64,000 nucleotides of DNA from an uncultured Oscillospiraceae bacterium (GCA_947632175.1 CANROC010000008.1:81637-145636), one strand, 5' to 3'. Counted from the stretch's first letter, positions 24,303 to 34,562 are shown. Notes: generated by a model from the sequence alone, not told the origin. Made by a program: numbers and translations.

Positions 24303-26321
24303 ATGGATTTCCTACATAAGGTCTGCGGCTTTTTTCAAAGGTGCGGCAAATGGCTGGGACGCGCCCTGGACGCCCACCCGGTGATCTTCACCAGCGTGAC
24401 GGCGCTCATCGTCACGCTGATCATCGAGAGCGTCAGCCGGTTCTCCCCCTTGAAGGCGGTGGCGTTCATGTTCGTCCACCCGGTGAACTTCCTGGCCAAC
24501 TACTTCATCGTCCTGTCCACCCTCTCTCTGGCGCATTTGTTCAAAAAGCGCGTCTTTTGGCTCGCGCTCCTCTCCGCCGTCTGGATGGGCCTGGGCATCG
24601 CCAACGGCGCGGTGCTGGCCAACCGCGTGACGCCCTTCGGCGCCATCGACCTTTTGGTTTTGCCCTCGGTGTTCCCCATCCTTACCCAGTATCTGGAGAT
24701 CTGGGAGATCGTTCTCATCGCCGTGGCTTTCGTCCTGGCGGTGGCTGGGATGGTGGTGCTCTTCCTCAAGACCGGGAAGGTCAAGCCCTCCTACCGCGTG
24801 GCGGCCATCTTCATCTCCGCCTCGGTGCTCCTGGGCGTGGGGACTTACAGCCTCACGGTGGTGGGCCACCGGGAGGAGCGGGCGGCGACCTTCTCCAACA
24901 TCGCGGGTGCTTATAAGACCTACGGCTTCGTCTACTGCTTCTCCACCGGCGCGGTGGACATGGGCATCTCCGAGCCGGAGACCTACTCCCGCGCCTCGGT
25001 GAACTGGCTTCTGGGCAACATTCACGAGAATACCGATTCCTCCCTGCGGCCCAACATCATCATGATCCAGCTGGAGTCCTTCTTTGACGTGTCGCACCTG
25101 ACGAACCTGACGGTGGAGTCCGACCCCACGCCGGTGTTCACAGGCCTCAAGGAGCGGTACACCTCCGGCTTCCTCACTGTCCCCTCCATCGGCGCGGGCA
25201 CCGCCAACACGGAGTTTGAGGTCCTCTCCGGCATGTCCCTGGACTTCTTCGGCATGGGGGAGTACCCCTACAAGACCATTTTGAAGGAGGAGGCGTGCCC
25301 CTCCGTCTGCCGGGACCTGGCCGATCTCGGCTACACCTCCACCGCCATCCACAACAACACCGCCACCTTCTACGGCCGCAACGAGGTCTTCGCCCAGTTG
25401 GGCTTCGACCGCTTCGACTCCATCGAGTACATGCCCCACATCGAGTATAACCCCATCGGCTGGGCCAAGGACGCCGTCCTGACGGAGGAGATCCTGAAGA
25501 CCCTGGACTCCACCGAGGGCCAGGACTTCATCTTCACCATCACCGTCCAGGGCCACGGCAAATACCAGCGGGGCGTGGACAGCGTGGACATGGAGAGCCT
25601 CGGCATCACCTGGGAGGACGAAACCGACGAGCAGGACGCTTTCGCCTACTACACCAGCCAGCTTTCGGAGACGGATGCCTTCATCGGCGAGCTCCTGGAC
25701 GCCCTGACCCGCCGCAACGAGCCCACGGTGGTGGTGCTCTACGGCGACCATCTGCCCTCCTTCAGCATCGGCGCGGAGCAGCTGGAGAACGGCGACATCT
25801 TCCAGACGGAGTACGTCATCTGGTCCAACTTCGCCATGGAGGCCCGGGACGAGGACGTGCAGGCCTACCAGCTCTCCGCCAAGGTCCTGGAGGACCTGGG
25901 GCTGAACCCCGGCCTGCTCACCAAGTACCACCAGCAGATGTGGGACACGCCGGACTACCTGGACGGCCTGCAGCTGCTGGAGTACGACATGCTCTACGGC
26001 GAATACTACTGCTTCGGCGGGGAAAACCCCTACGAGGCCACGGACCTGAAGCTGGGCGTGGTCCCCATCACCCTCTCCTCCTACGAGCTTGACCCGGAGA
26101 CGGGCCTGCTCACCGTCCATGGGCGCAACTTCACGCCCTGGAGCGTCCTCACCCTTGACGGCGAGGAGCTGGAGACGACCTTTAATGAGGAGACGGGCGA
26201 GCTCACTGCCACGGTGGAGGACCTGGAGGCCGACGACTACTCCGGCGCGGTCCTCACCGTCCGCCAGGTCACGACCCTGGGCGTGGTCTTAAGCGAGAGC
26301 GTGGGCATTAAGATTGAATAA
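24303..26321 (+). CDS. LtaS-like phosphoglycerol transferase
   Basis: A 672-residue membrane enzyme of the lipoteichoic acid synthase family, which transfers glycerol phosphate to a growing polymer outside the cell. About five transmembrane segments lie in residues 25-185. The extracellular sulfatase-fold domain has the metal-binding Glu in MIQLESFFD (E258), the catalytic Thr in GAGTANTEFE (T300), and the LYGDHLPSF block. The last roughly 90 residues form an extra beta-rich module (LTVHGRNFTPWSVLTLDGEEL), perhaps Ig/IPT-like, beyond the usual core. The ATG at 24303 is preferred over the upstream one at 24246, which lies within the promoter. Single-gene unit. Confidence 0.9.
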   Translation: MDFLHKVCGFFQRCGKWLGRALDAHPVIFTSVTALIVTLIIESVSRFSPLKAVAFMFVHPVNFLANYFIVLSTLSLAHLFKKRVFWLALLSAVWMGLGIANGAVLANRVTPFGAIDLLVLPSVFPILTQYLEIWEIVLIAVAFVLAVAGMVVLFLKTGKVKPSYRVAAIFISASVLLGVGTYSLTVVGHREERAATFSNIAGAYKTYGFVYCFSTGAVDMGISEPETYSRASVNWLLGNIHENTDSSLRPNIIMIQLESFFDVSHLTNLTVESDPTPVFTGLKERYTSGFLTVPSIGAGTANTEFEVLSGMSLDFFGMGEYPYKTILKEEACPSVCRDLADLGYTSTAIHNNTATFYGRNEVFAQLGFDRFDSIEYMPHIEYNPIGWAKDAVLTEEILKTLDSTEGQDFIFTITVQGHGKYQRGVDSVDMESLGITWEDETDEQDAFAYYTSQLSETDAFIGELLDALTRRNEPTVVVLYGDHLPSFSIGAEQLENGDIFQTEYVIWSNFAMEARDEDVQAYQLSAKVLEDLGLNPGLLTKYHQQMWDTPDYLDGLQLLEYDMLYGEYYCFGGENPYEATDLKLGVVPITLSSYELDPETGLLTVHGRNFTPWSVLTLDGEELETTFNEETGELTATVEDLEADDYSGAVLTVRQVTTLGVVLSESVGIKIE

Positions 26322-26349
26322 ATATTCATATTGCTTGAATCTTTATTCA
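26315..26349. promoter_or_regulatory. Tandem ARG boxes (ArgR/AhrC operator)
   Basis: Two palindromes fit the ArgR half-sites TGAAT-N4-ATTCA exactly: 26315-26328 and 26336-26349. Their centres are 21 bp apart, the spacing of classical tandem ARG boxes bound by an ArgR hexamer. The first overlaps the stop codon of the LtaS-like gene; the argG promoter is about 110 bp downstream. A weaker third site (TGAAT-AATC-CTTGA, 26451-26464) overlaps the argG -35 box. Confidence 0.8.
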
Positions 26350-26393
26350 TCCACACCCACCGAGACCGCGCCTGCATACCGCCAATTTCCACA

Positions 26394-26430
26394 AACGGGA
26401 GGCCCCGGACCGGGGAACTCCCGTTTTTTT
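26394..26430 (+). terminator. Terminator after the LtaS-like gene
   Basis: AACGGGAG / CTCCCGTT outer stem with a CCCCGG/CCGGGG inner stem, then seven Ts. It separates the LtaS-like gene from argG. Confidence 0.85.
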
Positions 26431-26460
26431 CGCAAATCGGCGTGCATATATGAATAATCC

Positions 26461-26489
26461 TTGACTTTTGCCCGAAAAAGCCCCATAAT
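26461..26489 (+). promoter_or_regulatory. Promoter of the arginine operon
   Basis: TTGACT (26461-26466) and CATAAT (26484-26489) with a 17-bp spacer, 33 bp before argG. A degenerate ARG box overlaps the -35 element. Confidence 0.7.
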
Positions 26490-26522
26490 GACAGTACAAT
26501 CATACAAATCTGGAGGCTCACT

Positions 26523-27749
<1,227 letters not shown>

Positions 27750-27759
27750 GGGACCGACT

Positions 27760-29133
27760 ATGGCAAAGCTTTGGGCCGGAATGGCCGACGGCGCCATTGA
27801 CGCCGCCGCCGAGGACTTCAACCGTTCCATCAGGATCGACTCCCGGATGGTCCGGGAGGACATCGAGGGCAGCATCGCCCACGCCAAGATGCTCAGCGCG
27901 CAAAACATCATCACATCTGCCGATGCGGAGGCCATCATCGATGGCCTCAACGGCATTTTATCGGACCTCGACGCCGGGCGGCTCCAAATCGACCCGGAGG
28001 CCGAGGACATCCACACCTTCGTGGAGCAGACGCTGACGGCGCGTATCGGCGAGCCGGGCAAGCGCCTGCACACCGCCCGTAGCCGCAACGACCAGGTGGC
28101 GCTGGATACCCGCCTTTATCTCCGGGGCCGTGTGGAGAAGACGAAAGAGCTTCTTAAAGCCTTTATCCTCACCCTCTGCGACCGGGCGGAGGAGGCCCGC
28201 GCCATGGTCATGCCGGGGTACACCCACCTCCAGCGGGCCCAGCCCGTCACCATGGGCCACCACCTCCTGGCCTACGCCCATATGGCCCTCCGGGACCTGG
28301 GCCGCCTCACGGACGCCTCGCGCCGGATGAACGTCTCGCCCATCGGCTGCTGTGCCCTGGCGGGCACCACCTACCCCACGGACCGGCGGTATGAGGCGGA
28401 GCTTCTGGGCTTTGACGCCCTGGCGGAGAACTCCCTGGACGGCGTGTCCGACCGGGATTTCTGCGTGGAGCTGGCCGCCGCCCTCAGTCTCGTCATGACG
28501 CACCTCTCCCGCCTGTCCGAGGAGCTCATCCTCTGGTCCAGCTGGGAATTTCGCTTCATCCGCCTCTCGGATGCCTACTCCACCGGCTCCTCCATCATGC
28601 CCCAGAAGAAGAACCCGGACATGGCGGAGCTGACGAGAGGCAAGACGGGCCGTGTCTACGGGGACCTGATGGCGCTTTTGACCATGCTCAAGGGCCTGCC
28701 TTTGGCCTACAACAAGGACATGCAGGAGGACAAGGAGCTCATCTTCGACGCCTTCGACACCGTGGACGCCTGCCTCACGGTTTGTGCCCCCATGGTGGGG
28801 ACCATGACGTTCCTCCCCGAGAACATGCGCCATGCCGCCGCCGCGGGCTTCATCAACGCCACGGACCTGGCCGATTACCTGGTGGGCCGCGGGATGCCCT
28901 TCCGCACCGCCTACAAGCTCACCGGCGAGCTGGTGGCCCAGTGTACCGCCTCCGGCACGACCCTGGAGGACCTGCCCCTGGAGGCGTACAAGGCCAAAAG
29001 CGAGCTTTTTGACGCGGACCTCTACGCCGCCATCAACATCGACACCTGCCTCCTCCGCCGCACCTCCCACGCCGGCCCCACCCCCGAGAGCGTGGAGCGG
29101 CAGATCGAGTACATCAAGGAAATATTGGAATAA
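27760..29133 (+). CDS. argH: Argininosuccinate lyase
   Basis: A 457-residue ArgH of the fumarase/aspartase superfamily, which splits argininosuccinate to arginine and fumarate. Landmarks: HTARSRNDQVALDTRLYLR near 100-118, PGYTHLQRAQPVTMGHHLLAY near 150-170, and the signature GSSIMPQKKNPD near 280-291. The ATG at 27760 lies 10 bp after argG, with GAGGGA upstream. Confidence 0.97.
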   Translation: MAKLWAGMADGAIDAAAEDFNRSIRIDSRMVREDIEGSIAHAKMLSAQNIITSADAEAIIDGLNGILSDLDAGRLQIDPEAEDIHTFVEQTLTARIGEPGKRLHTARSRNDQVALDTRLYLRGRVEKTKELLKAFILTLCDRAEEARAMVMPGYTHLQRAQPVTMGHHLLAYAHMALRDLGRLTDASRRMNVSPIGCCALAGTTYPTDRRYEAELLGFDALAENSLDGVSDRDFCVELAAALSLVMTHLSRLSEELILWSSWEFRFIRLSDAYSTGSSIMPQKKNPDMAELTRGKTGRVYGDLMALLTMLKGLPLAYNKDMQEDKELIFDAFDTVDACLTVCAPMVGTMTFLPENMRHAAAAGFINATDLADYLVGRGMPFRTAYKLTGELVAQCTASGTTLEDLPLEAYKAKSELFDADLYAAINIDTCLLRRTSHAGPTPESVERQIEYIKEILE

Positions 29134-29158
29134 CCATCGAACGAAAGGAGAGAGCGGG

Positions 29159-29536
29159 TTGCCTGACCTGGACGGTTTGAAGATCCAGCCCGTGGGCGAC
29201 GGGCTTATCGACCTTATCTGCCCCTGGGAGAGCGTGGAGGAATTTATCCGACAATGCGACCGGGAGGGGCTGGCCGTCACGGGCTTTACCTGGTGGTGCC
29301 ACGTCACCGGGGACCACCGGCCCTGCGGAATGGGCGGGCCGCGCTCCGAGCATTTTGACGGGTGGTTCAGCGAGCTTGCCATGGACGAGCCCATTTCGTT
29401 TGAAAACAATTCGGAATACCTTCATTATCTGAAGGACGTCTGGCCCGGGGAGCGGGAATATCGCCCCTGCCTGTGGCCCGGCTTCTGGTTGGAGCCCTGG
29501 CGCGCCGCGCCGGGAAGTGGGAGTGAGAAAAAATGA
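29159..29536 (+). CDS. Hypothetical protein in the arginine operon
   Basis: A 125-residue unrecognised protein. A TTG start at 29159 is inferred from AAAGGAGAG about 8 nt upstream and from the position right after argH; no ATG is available near. It begins PDLDGLKIQPVGDGLIDLI and contains a Trp/Cys-rich core (VTGFTWWCHVTGDHRPCGMGGPRSEHFDGW) and a WPGFWLEPW tail. The stop overlaps the argC ATG by 4 nt. Unknown function; conservation with argH and argC would be the first test of relevance. Confidence 0.65.
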   Translation: MPDLDGLKIQPVGDGLIDLICPWESVEEFIRQCDREGLAVTGFTWWCHVTGDHRPCGMGGPRSEHFDGWFSELAMDEPISFENNSEYLHYLKDVWPGEREYRPCLWPGFWLEPWRAAPGSGSEKK

Positions 29537-30465
29537 AAATCTACATCGACGGCAGCGCCGGGACCACCGGGCTGCAGATTTACGACCGGCTCCGGGAGCG
29601 GCGGGACCTTGAGCTTGTGACCCTTCCGGAGGAGCTTCGGAAGGACCCGTCCGCCCGGAGGGACGCGTTGAACAACTGTGACATCGCCTTCCTCTGCCTG
29701 CCCGATGACGCGGCCCGGGAGGCGGTGAACATGATCGAAAACCCCGCGGTCCGGGTCATCGACGCCTCCACCGCCCACCGCACGGCGGAGGGCTGGGCCT
29801 ACGGCTTCCCGGAGCTTGACGATGACCACCGCGCCGCCATTGAGAGGGGAAAGCGTATCGCCAACCCCGGCTGCCACGCCACCGGTTTCATTGTCTCCGT
29901 CTACCCCCTGGTGAAGCTGGGTCTCGTCCCCGCGGACTACCCCTTCACCTGCTTCTCCCTCACCGGCTACTCCGGCGGCGGGAAGAAGATGATCGCGGAC
30001 TATGAGGACCCGGAAAAGCCCGTGAATCTCAACGCCCCCCGCCTCTACGGCCTCACCCAGGCCCATAAGCACCTGCCCGAGATGCAATCAGTCTGCGGTC
30101 TTACCCGCGCCCCCGTCTTCACCCCCATCGTGGACGACTACTATAAGGGCATGGCCACCACCGTCGCCCTCCATTTGGACCTCCTGCCGGGGCATCCCAC
30201 CGCGAAGACGATCCGCGAGGCCCTGGACGACTGGTACCAATACCAGCGCCTCATCAACGTTGCCCCGCTCAACTGGGGCACCCCCATGATCGACGCCAAC
30301 GCCTTTGCCGGCCGCGATGACCTGATGCTCATCGTCTCCGGCAGCGACCAGCGCGTCACCGTCACCGCCCTCTTCGACAACCTCGGCAAAGGCGCCTCCG
30401 GCGCGGCTGTCCAGAACATGAACCTTTTGTTGGGCGCAGACGAGCTGACGGGGCTCAATGTGTAA
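29533..30465 (+). CDS. argC: N-acetyl-gamma-glutamyl-phosphate reductase (type 2)
   Basis: A 310-residue ArgC of the shorter type 2 group. The NADP-binding start IDGSAGTTGLQIYDRL, the catalytic Cys in NPGCHATG near 113-120, and GYSGGGKKMIADYE with AHKHLPEM are all visible. It reduces N-acetylglutamyl phosphate to the semialdehyde. It is coupled by overlap to the preceding small gene and overlaps the following GNAT start by 8 nt. Confidence 0.95.
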   Translation: MKIYIDGSAGTTGLQIYDRLRERRDLELVTLPEELRKDPSARRDALNNCDIAFLCLPDDAAREAVNMIENPAVRVIDASTAHRTAEGWAYGFPELDDDHRAAIERGKRIANPGCHATGFIVSVYPLVKLGLVPADYPFTCFSLTGYSGGGKKMIADYEDPEKPVNLNAPRLYGLTQAHKHLPEMQSVCGLTRAPVFTPIVDDYYKGMATTVALHLDLLPGHPTAKTIREALDDWYQYQRLINVAPLNWGTPMIDANAFAGRDDLMLIVSGSDQRVTVTALFDNLGKGASGAAVQNMNLLLGADELTGLNV

Positions 30466-30913
30466 AATGGAGATTTTAGAGACTGAGCTGACCGAGGCGG
30501 TCGCCGCACAGCTTATCGCGCTGTCCGAGGATTGGGAGCGGGAAAACTGCTGTCACGGTTACTACAAAAACACCCTGGACGACCTCAAGGGAAACAGGAT
30601 CTTTCTTGCCCTTGAAGGCGGCGCGGTGGTGGGCTACTTATTTGGCCATAAGGAGATCACAGAGAAGACCACCAGCGTCTATGAGGCCGGCATAGGCTTC
30701 TTTGAGATCGAGGAGCTGTACGTAAAGCCCGCGTACCGAAGCCGGGGGATCGGCGGAGCGCTGTTCCGAACCGTGGAAAAAGCGGTTTCACCGGATGTGG
30801 ACCTCCTCATGCTGGGCACCGCCTCCAAAAATGCCCGCGCCATTCTCCACTTCTACTTAGACGAGCTGGGCATGGAGTTTTGGAGCGCGCGGCTTTTCAA
30901 AAAGATTCGGTGA
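30458..30913 (+). CDS. GNAT-family acetyltransferase in the arginine operon
   Basis: A 151-residue GNAT protein. Motif A is EELYVKPAYRSRGIGGALFRTVEKA, and motif B covers TASKNARAILHFYLDELGMEFWS. The start is either ATG 30458 (overlapping argC) or 30467 (MEILE); neither has a strong ribosome-binding site, suggesting translational coupling. Its place between argC and argJ makes an N-acetylglutamate synthase role conceivable, but the sequence resembles general small-molecule GNATs and ArgJ can supply acetylglutamate by itself. Confidence 0.8.
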   Translation: MCKMEILETELTEAVAAQLIALSEDWERENCCHGYYKNTLDDLKGNRIFLALEGGAVVGYLFGHKEITEKTTSVYEAGIGFFEIEELYVKPAYRSRGIGGALFRTVEKAVSPDVDLLMLGTASKNARAILHFYLDELGMEFWSARLFKKIR

Positions 30914-30974
30914 TTTTCGGCATTTCCGGCACATGGCCGAGGCCGGAAAGTATTCGCAGGCAGAGGTGAAATGT

Positions 30975-31388
30975 ATGTGGTTCCTGTTCGCCCTGGGCTC
31001 CGCCGTGTTCGCGGCGCTGACGTCGATTTTGGCCAAGGTGGGCATCGAGGACGTAAACTCCAACCTCGCCACCGCCATACGGACCGTGGTGGTGCTGGCT
31101 ATGGCCTGGGGAATGGTCTTCATCACCAACGCCCAGGGCGGTATCGGGTCGATCAGCCGGAAAAGCTGGCTCTTTCTCATCCTCTCCGGCCTCGCCACCG
31201 GCGCTTCGTGGCTGTGCTACTATAAAGCCCTTCAAATCGGCGAGGCGTCCAAGGTGGTGCCGGTGGATAAGCTCAGCACGGTCATTACCCTTGTCCTGGC
31301 TTTCGTCTTTCTCCACGAGAAATTCACCGCAAAGTCCCTCATCGGCTGCGCCCTCATCGGCGCGGGGACCCTGCTCATGGTCTTATAG
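30975..31388 (+). CDS. Single-domain EamA-family transporter
   Basis: A 137-residue membrane protein with about five hydrophobic segments, equal to one EamA (DMT superfamily) repeat: SAVFAALTSILAKVGIEDVNSNLATAIRT at the N-terminus and SKVVPVDKLSTVITLVLAFVFLHEKFTAKSLIGCALI at the C-terminus. Such half-size proteins probably work as dimers. The ATG at 30975 follows AGAGGTGA. The substrate is unknown; its place in the arginine operon hints at amino-acid or metabolite export. Confidence 0.85.
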   Translation: MWFLFALGSAVFAALTSILAKVGIEDVNSNLATAIRTVVVLAMAWGMVFITNAQGGIGSISRKSWLFLILSGLATGASWLCYYKALQIGEASKVVPVDKLSTVITLVLAFVFLHEKFTAKSLIGCALIGAGTLLMVL

Positions 31389-31409
31389 TTGCATACGGGA
31401 GGAATCGCT

Positions 31410-32627
31410 ATGAACATCACACCCATCCCCGGCGGCGTGTGCGCCGCGCGGGGGTTTACCGCTAACGGCATCCGGTGCGGCATCAAACAGAGCTCGAAAA
31501 AGCGGGACCTGGCCCTTATCGTCTCGGAAAAGCGCTGTGCCGCGGCGGCTGTCTACACCGCCAATCTCGTCCGCTCCGCGCCCATCAAGGTCACCAAGGC
31601 GCACCTGGCCGACGGCCACGCCCAGGCGGTGATCTGCAACTCCGGCAACGCCAACACCTGCAACGCAAACGGCGTCGAGATCGCCGAGGGCATGAGCCGC
31701 CTTGTGGAGCAATATACAGGCATCGCCGCTTCTGACGTCATCGTCGGCTCCACCGGCGTCATCGGCCAGCCCATGAGCTTAGAGCCCATGGAAAAAGGGA
31801 TGCCCGAGCTTGTTGCGGGCCTGGGGGACCACTCGGACTTTGCCGAGGACGCTATCATGACCACCGACACCGTCCCCAAGCAGGCCGCCGTGGAGTTTGA
31901 GATTTCCGGCGTCAAATGCCGTCTCGGCGGCATCGCCAAGGGCTCCGGCATGATCCACCCCAACATGGCGACCATGCTGGTTTGGGTCACTTCCGACGTC
32001 GATATCACCCCGGAAATGCTCCAAAAGGCCGTTTCCGAGGACGTGAAGACAAGCTTCAACATGGTCAGCGTGGACGGCGACACCTCCACCAACGACACCT
32101 TCGCCGTGCTGGCCAACGGCATGGCGGGAAACCCCGTCATCGACAGGGCGGGGGAGGACTTCGACGCCTTCCGCGCCGCCCTCCACGCCGTCACCGTGAA
32201 GCTGTGCCGGATGATTGCCAAGGACGGCGAGGGCGCCACGAAGCTCCTGACCTGCCTCCTCACCGGGGCATCGGATGAGGAAACCGCCAAGACCGTGGCC
32301 AAATCCGTCATCTGCTCCAGCCTCACCAAGGCCGCCATGTTCGGCGCGGACGCCAACTGGGGCCGGGTCCTGTGCGCCATCGGTTATTCCGGGGCGCAAG
32401 TCGATGTGGACCGTGTGGACGTGAGCTTTCGCTCCAAGGCCGGACAGGTGGACGTGTGCCGGAACGGCGCGGGCATCCCTTTCTCCGAGGAGGAGGCCAA
32501 GAAGGTGCTGCTGGAGGACGAGATCGACATCCTGGTGGAGCTCAATTCCGGCACCGCCTCCGCCGAGGCGTGGGGATGCGATCTTACCTACGACTACGTG
32601 AAGATCAACGGCGACTACAGGACCTGA
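31410..32627 (+). CDS. argJ: Glutamate N-acetyltransferase / amino-acid acetyltransferase
   Basis: A 405-residue ArgJ, which recycles the acetyl group from N-acetylornithine to glutamate and may also use acetyl-CoA. The autoproteolysis site is intact in GSGMIHPNMATML, where cleavage before the Thr creates the nucleophile. Other blocks: CNSGNANTCNANG, VGSTGVIGQPM, SVDGDTSTNDT and ANWGRVLCAIGYSG. The ATG at 31410 follows GGGAGGAAT. With argB, argC, argD and argF it forms the cyclic acetylated pathway. Confidence 0.96.
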   Translation: MNITPIPGGVCAARGFTANGIRCGIKQSSKKRDLALIVSEKRCAAAAVYTANLVRSAPIKVTKAHLADGHAQAVICNSGNANTCNANGVEIAEGMSRLVEQYTGIAASDVIVGSTGVIGQPMSLEPMEKGMPELVAGLGDHSDFAEDAIMTTDTVPKQAAVEFEISGVKCRLGGIAKGSGMIHPNMATMLVWVTSDVDITPEMLQKAVSEDVKTSFNMVSVDGDTSTNDTFAVLANGMAGNPVIDRAGEDFDAFRAALHAVTVKLCRMIAKDGEGATKLLTCLLTGASDEETAKTVAKSVICSSLTKAAMFGADANWGRVLCAIGYSGAQVDVDRVDVSFRSKAGQVDVCRNGAGIPFSEEEAKKVLLEDEIDILVELNSGTASAEAWGCDLTYDYVKINGDYRT

Positions 32628-32639
32628 GGGAGAGACAAC

Positions 32640-33254
32640 ATGAATCAAAAGGAACGTATGCTGGCCGGTCTGCCCTACAGGGGTTGGCTGGACGGCCTTG
32701 AGGAGGAGCGGGAGGCGTGCAAGAGGCTCGTCTACGAGCTCAACACACTGCCGCCGGACCGCTGGCCGGAGATACCGGCGATTTTGAAAAGGCTCCTGGG
32801 CAAGACCGGAGAGAAAGTGTGGATCGAGCCGCCCTTCCACTGCGACTACGGCTGGAACATCGAGGTGGGGGACAACTTCTACGCCAACTATAACCTGGTG
32901 ATCCTGGACGTGTGCAAGGTCGCCATCGGCGACAACGTCTTTATCGCCCCCAACGTGGCCCTTTACGCCGCCGGCCACCCGGTCCACCCCGAAAGCCGCA
33001 ACTCCGGCTACGAGTACGGCGCGCCCATCACCGTGGGCAGCAACGTCTGGATCGGCGGCAATACCGTCATCCTCCCCGGCGTCACCGTGGGGTCGGGATG
33101 CGTCATCGGCGCGGGGAGCGTGGTGACCCGGGACATTCCCCCAAACTCCTTGGCCGCCGGCAACCCCTGCCGCGTCCTGCGCCAGATCACCGAGGCGGAC
33201 AGAAAATACTACTTCAAAAACCGGGAATTTGACGTGGAGGATTACAATGAATAA
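32640..33254 (+). CDS. Sugar O-acetyltransferase (Maa/LacA-type)
   Basis: A 204-residue left-handed beta-helix acetyltransferase. The N-terminal helical cap (KERMLAGLPYRG, the Maa/NodL-type start) is followed by hexapeptide repeats (IEVGDNFYANYNLVILD, VAIGDNVFIAPNVALYAAGHPVHPESRNSG with the catalytic His, ITVGSNVWIGGNTVILPGVTVGSGCVIGAGSVV). Its substrate is not clear; no obvious link to arginine. It overlaps the next gene by 8 nt. Confidence 0.88.
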   Translation: MNQKERMLAGLPYRGWLDGLEEEREACKRLVYELNTLPPDRWPEIPAILKRLLGKTGEKVWIEPPFHCDYGWNIEVGDNFYANYNLVILDVCKVAIGDNVFIAPNVALYAAGHPVHPESRNSGYEYGAPITVGSNVWIGGNTVILPGVTVGSGCVIGAGSVVTRDIPPNSLAAGNPCRVLRQITEADRKYYFKNREFDVEDYNE

Positions 33255-33606
33255 CGCCACGGACATACCAAATCCCGCGTTCTGGCAGGCCCTGGACGAG
33301 CTAGTGCGCTCATCCGAAATCGTCATCGACCGCCCCCGCGGCTCCGCCCACCCCAGATACCCCAATATGATCTACCGTGTGGATTACGGATATCTCAAGG
33401 ATACCTCCTCCATGGACGGCTCCGGCATCGACGTGTGGGTGGGGACGGGGGAGAAAAAGGTGGATGCCATCATGTGCATCGTTGATCTTATGAAGCGCGA
33501 TTCCGAAATCAAGATTCTTATCGGCTGTACCGAGGAGGAAAAGCAGATCGTCTATGAGACACACAACGAGTCGGAATACATGAAGGGCGTGCTGATTCGC
33601 CGCTGA
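33247..33606 (+). CDS. Inorganic pyrophosphatase-like protein
   Basis: A 119-residue protein related to soluble family I pyrophosphatases: VIDRPRGSAHPRYPNMIYRVDYGYL followed by DGSGIDVWVG. The second motif replaces the usual DGDPxDV with DGSGIDV, and the protein is shorter than typical enzymes, so activity is uncertain. Removal of PPi released by ArgG would be a sensible role in this operon (inference). The ATG at 33247 lies inside the end of the acetyltransferase gene. Confidence 0.7.
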   Translation: MNNATDIPNPAFWQALDELVRSSEIVIDRPRGSAHPRYPNMIYRVDYGYLKDTSSMDGSGIDVWVGTGEKKVDAIMCIVDLMKRDSEIKILIGCTEEEKQIVYETHNESEYMKGVLIRR

Positions 33607-33704
33607 CCGCTGTACCCCCGATTCCCACGCAACACCCCCCGCCGCCTGTGGCGGCGAGTTCACCGGCACATCTGCCGACATCCGACAAAAAGGAGGCCCA
33701 CACC

Positions 33705-34562
33705 ATGGACTTACACGACCACGCCCTCCGGGCGCAGACGCTGACGGAGGCGCTGCCCTACATCCAGAAATACGCCGGCAAGATCATCCTCATCAAGTAC
33801 GGCGGCAACGCCATGACCAACGAGACGCTGAAAAAATACGTGATGGGGGACATTGTGCTCCTCAGCATGATCGGCATCAAGGTGGTGGTGGTCCACGGCG
33901 GCGGACCGGAGATCTCGGACATGCTCAAAAAGACCGGCAAGAAGTCCGAGTTCAAAAACGGCCTTCGCGTCACGGACCCCGAGACCATGGACATTGTCCA
34001 GATGGTTCTGGCCGGGAAGGTCAACAAGGACCTGGTGAACCTGGTGGAGCTGGCGGGAGGCCGCGCCATCGGCCTTTCCGGCGTGGACGGCCACATGATC
34101 CGCGCCGCCCAGCTGGACCCCGACCTGGGCGCGGTGGGGGAGATCCAGGACGTGGACGTGAAGCCCATCACGGACCTACTGGACATGGGCTACATCCCCA
34201 TCATCTCCACCGTGGGATGCGACCCCCAGGGGAACCTCTACAACATCAACGCCGACACCGCCGCCGCCCGTATCGCCGGCAAGCTGGGCGCGGAATCCAT
34301 GCTCACCATGACGGACATCGAGGGGCTTTTGCGGGATAAGGACGATCCGGACACCCTGATCCGGCGTCTGTCCGTTTCGGAGGTCCCGCAGCTTGTGGCC
34401 GACGGGGTCATCTCCGGCGGCATGATCCCCAAGATCCAGTGCTGTGTGGAGGCCATCCGCCGGGGCGTCCGCAAGGTCTTCATCATCGACGGCCGCCTGC
34501 CCCACTCTATCCTGATGGAGCTGCTGACCAACGCCGGCCTCGGCACCATGTTTACCGCGTGA
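33705..34562 (+). CDS. argB: Acetylglutamate kinase
   Basis: A 285-residue NAG kinase of the amino-acid kinase fold. KYGGNAM near 30-36 (catalytic Lys), VVVHGGGPEISDML near 58-71, and NINADTAAARIAGKLGAESM near 180-199 are typical. The N-terminal helix before the kinase core (MDLHDHALRAQTLTEALPYIQ) is the feature found in arginine-inhibited, hexameric NAGKs, so feedback control is likely. The start follows AAAGGAGG; about 100 bp separate it from the upstream gene, enough for an internal promoter though none is clear. Confidence 0.96.
   Translation: MDLHDHALRAQTLTEALPYIQKYAGKIILIKYGGNAMTNETLKKYVMGDIVLLSMIGIKVVVVHGGGPEISDMLKKTGKKSEFKNGLRVTDPETMDIVQMVLAGKVNKDLVNLVELAGGRAIGLSGVDGHMIRAAQLDPDLGAVGEIQDVDVKPITDLLDMGYIPIISTVGCDPQGNLYNINADTAAARIAGKLGAESMLTMTDIEGLLRDKDDPDTLIRRLSVSEVPQLVADGVISGGMIPKIQCCVEAIRRGVRKVFIIDGRLPHSILMELLTNAGLGTMFTA

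Noticed and set aside
24312..26120. Long minus-strand frame opposite the LtaS-like gene
   Set aside because: Its His/Val/Gly-rich composition is that of an antisense shadow, and the plus-strand protein has intact catalytic motifs.
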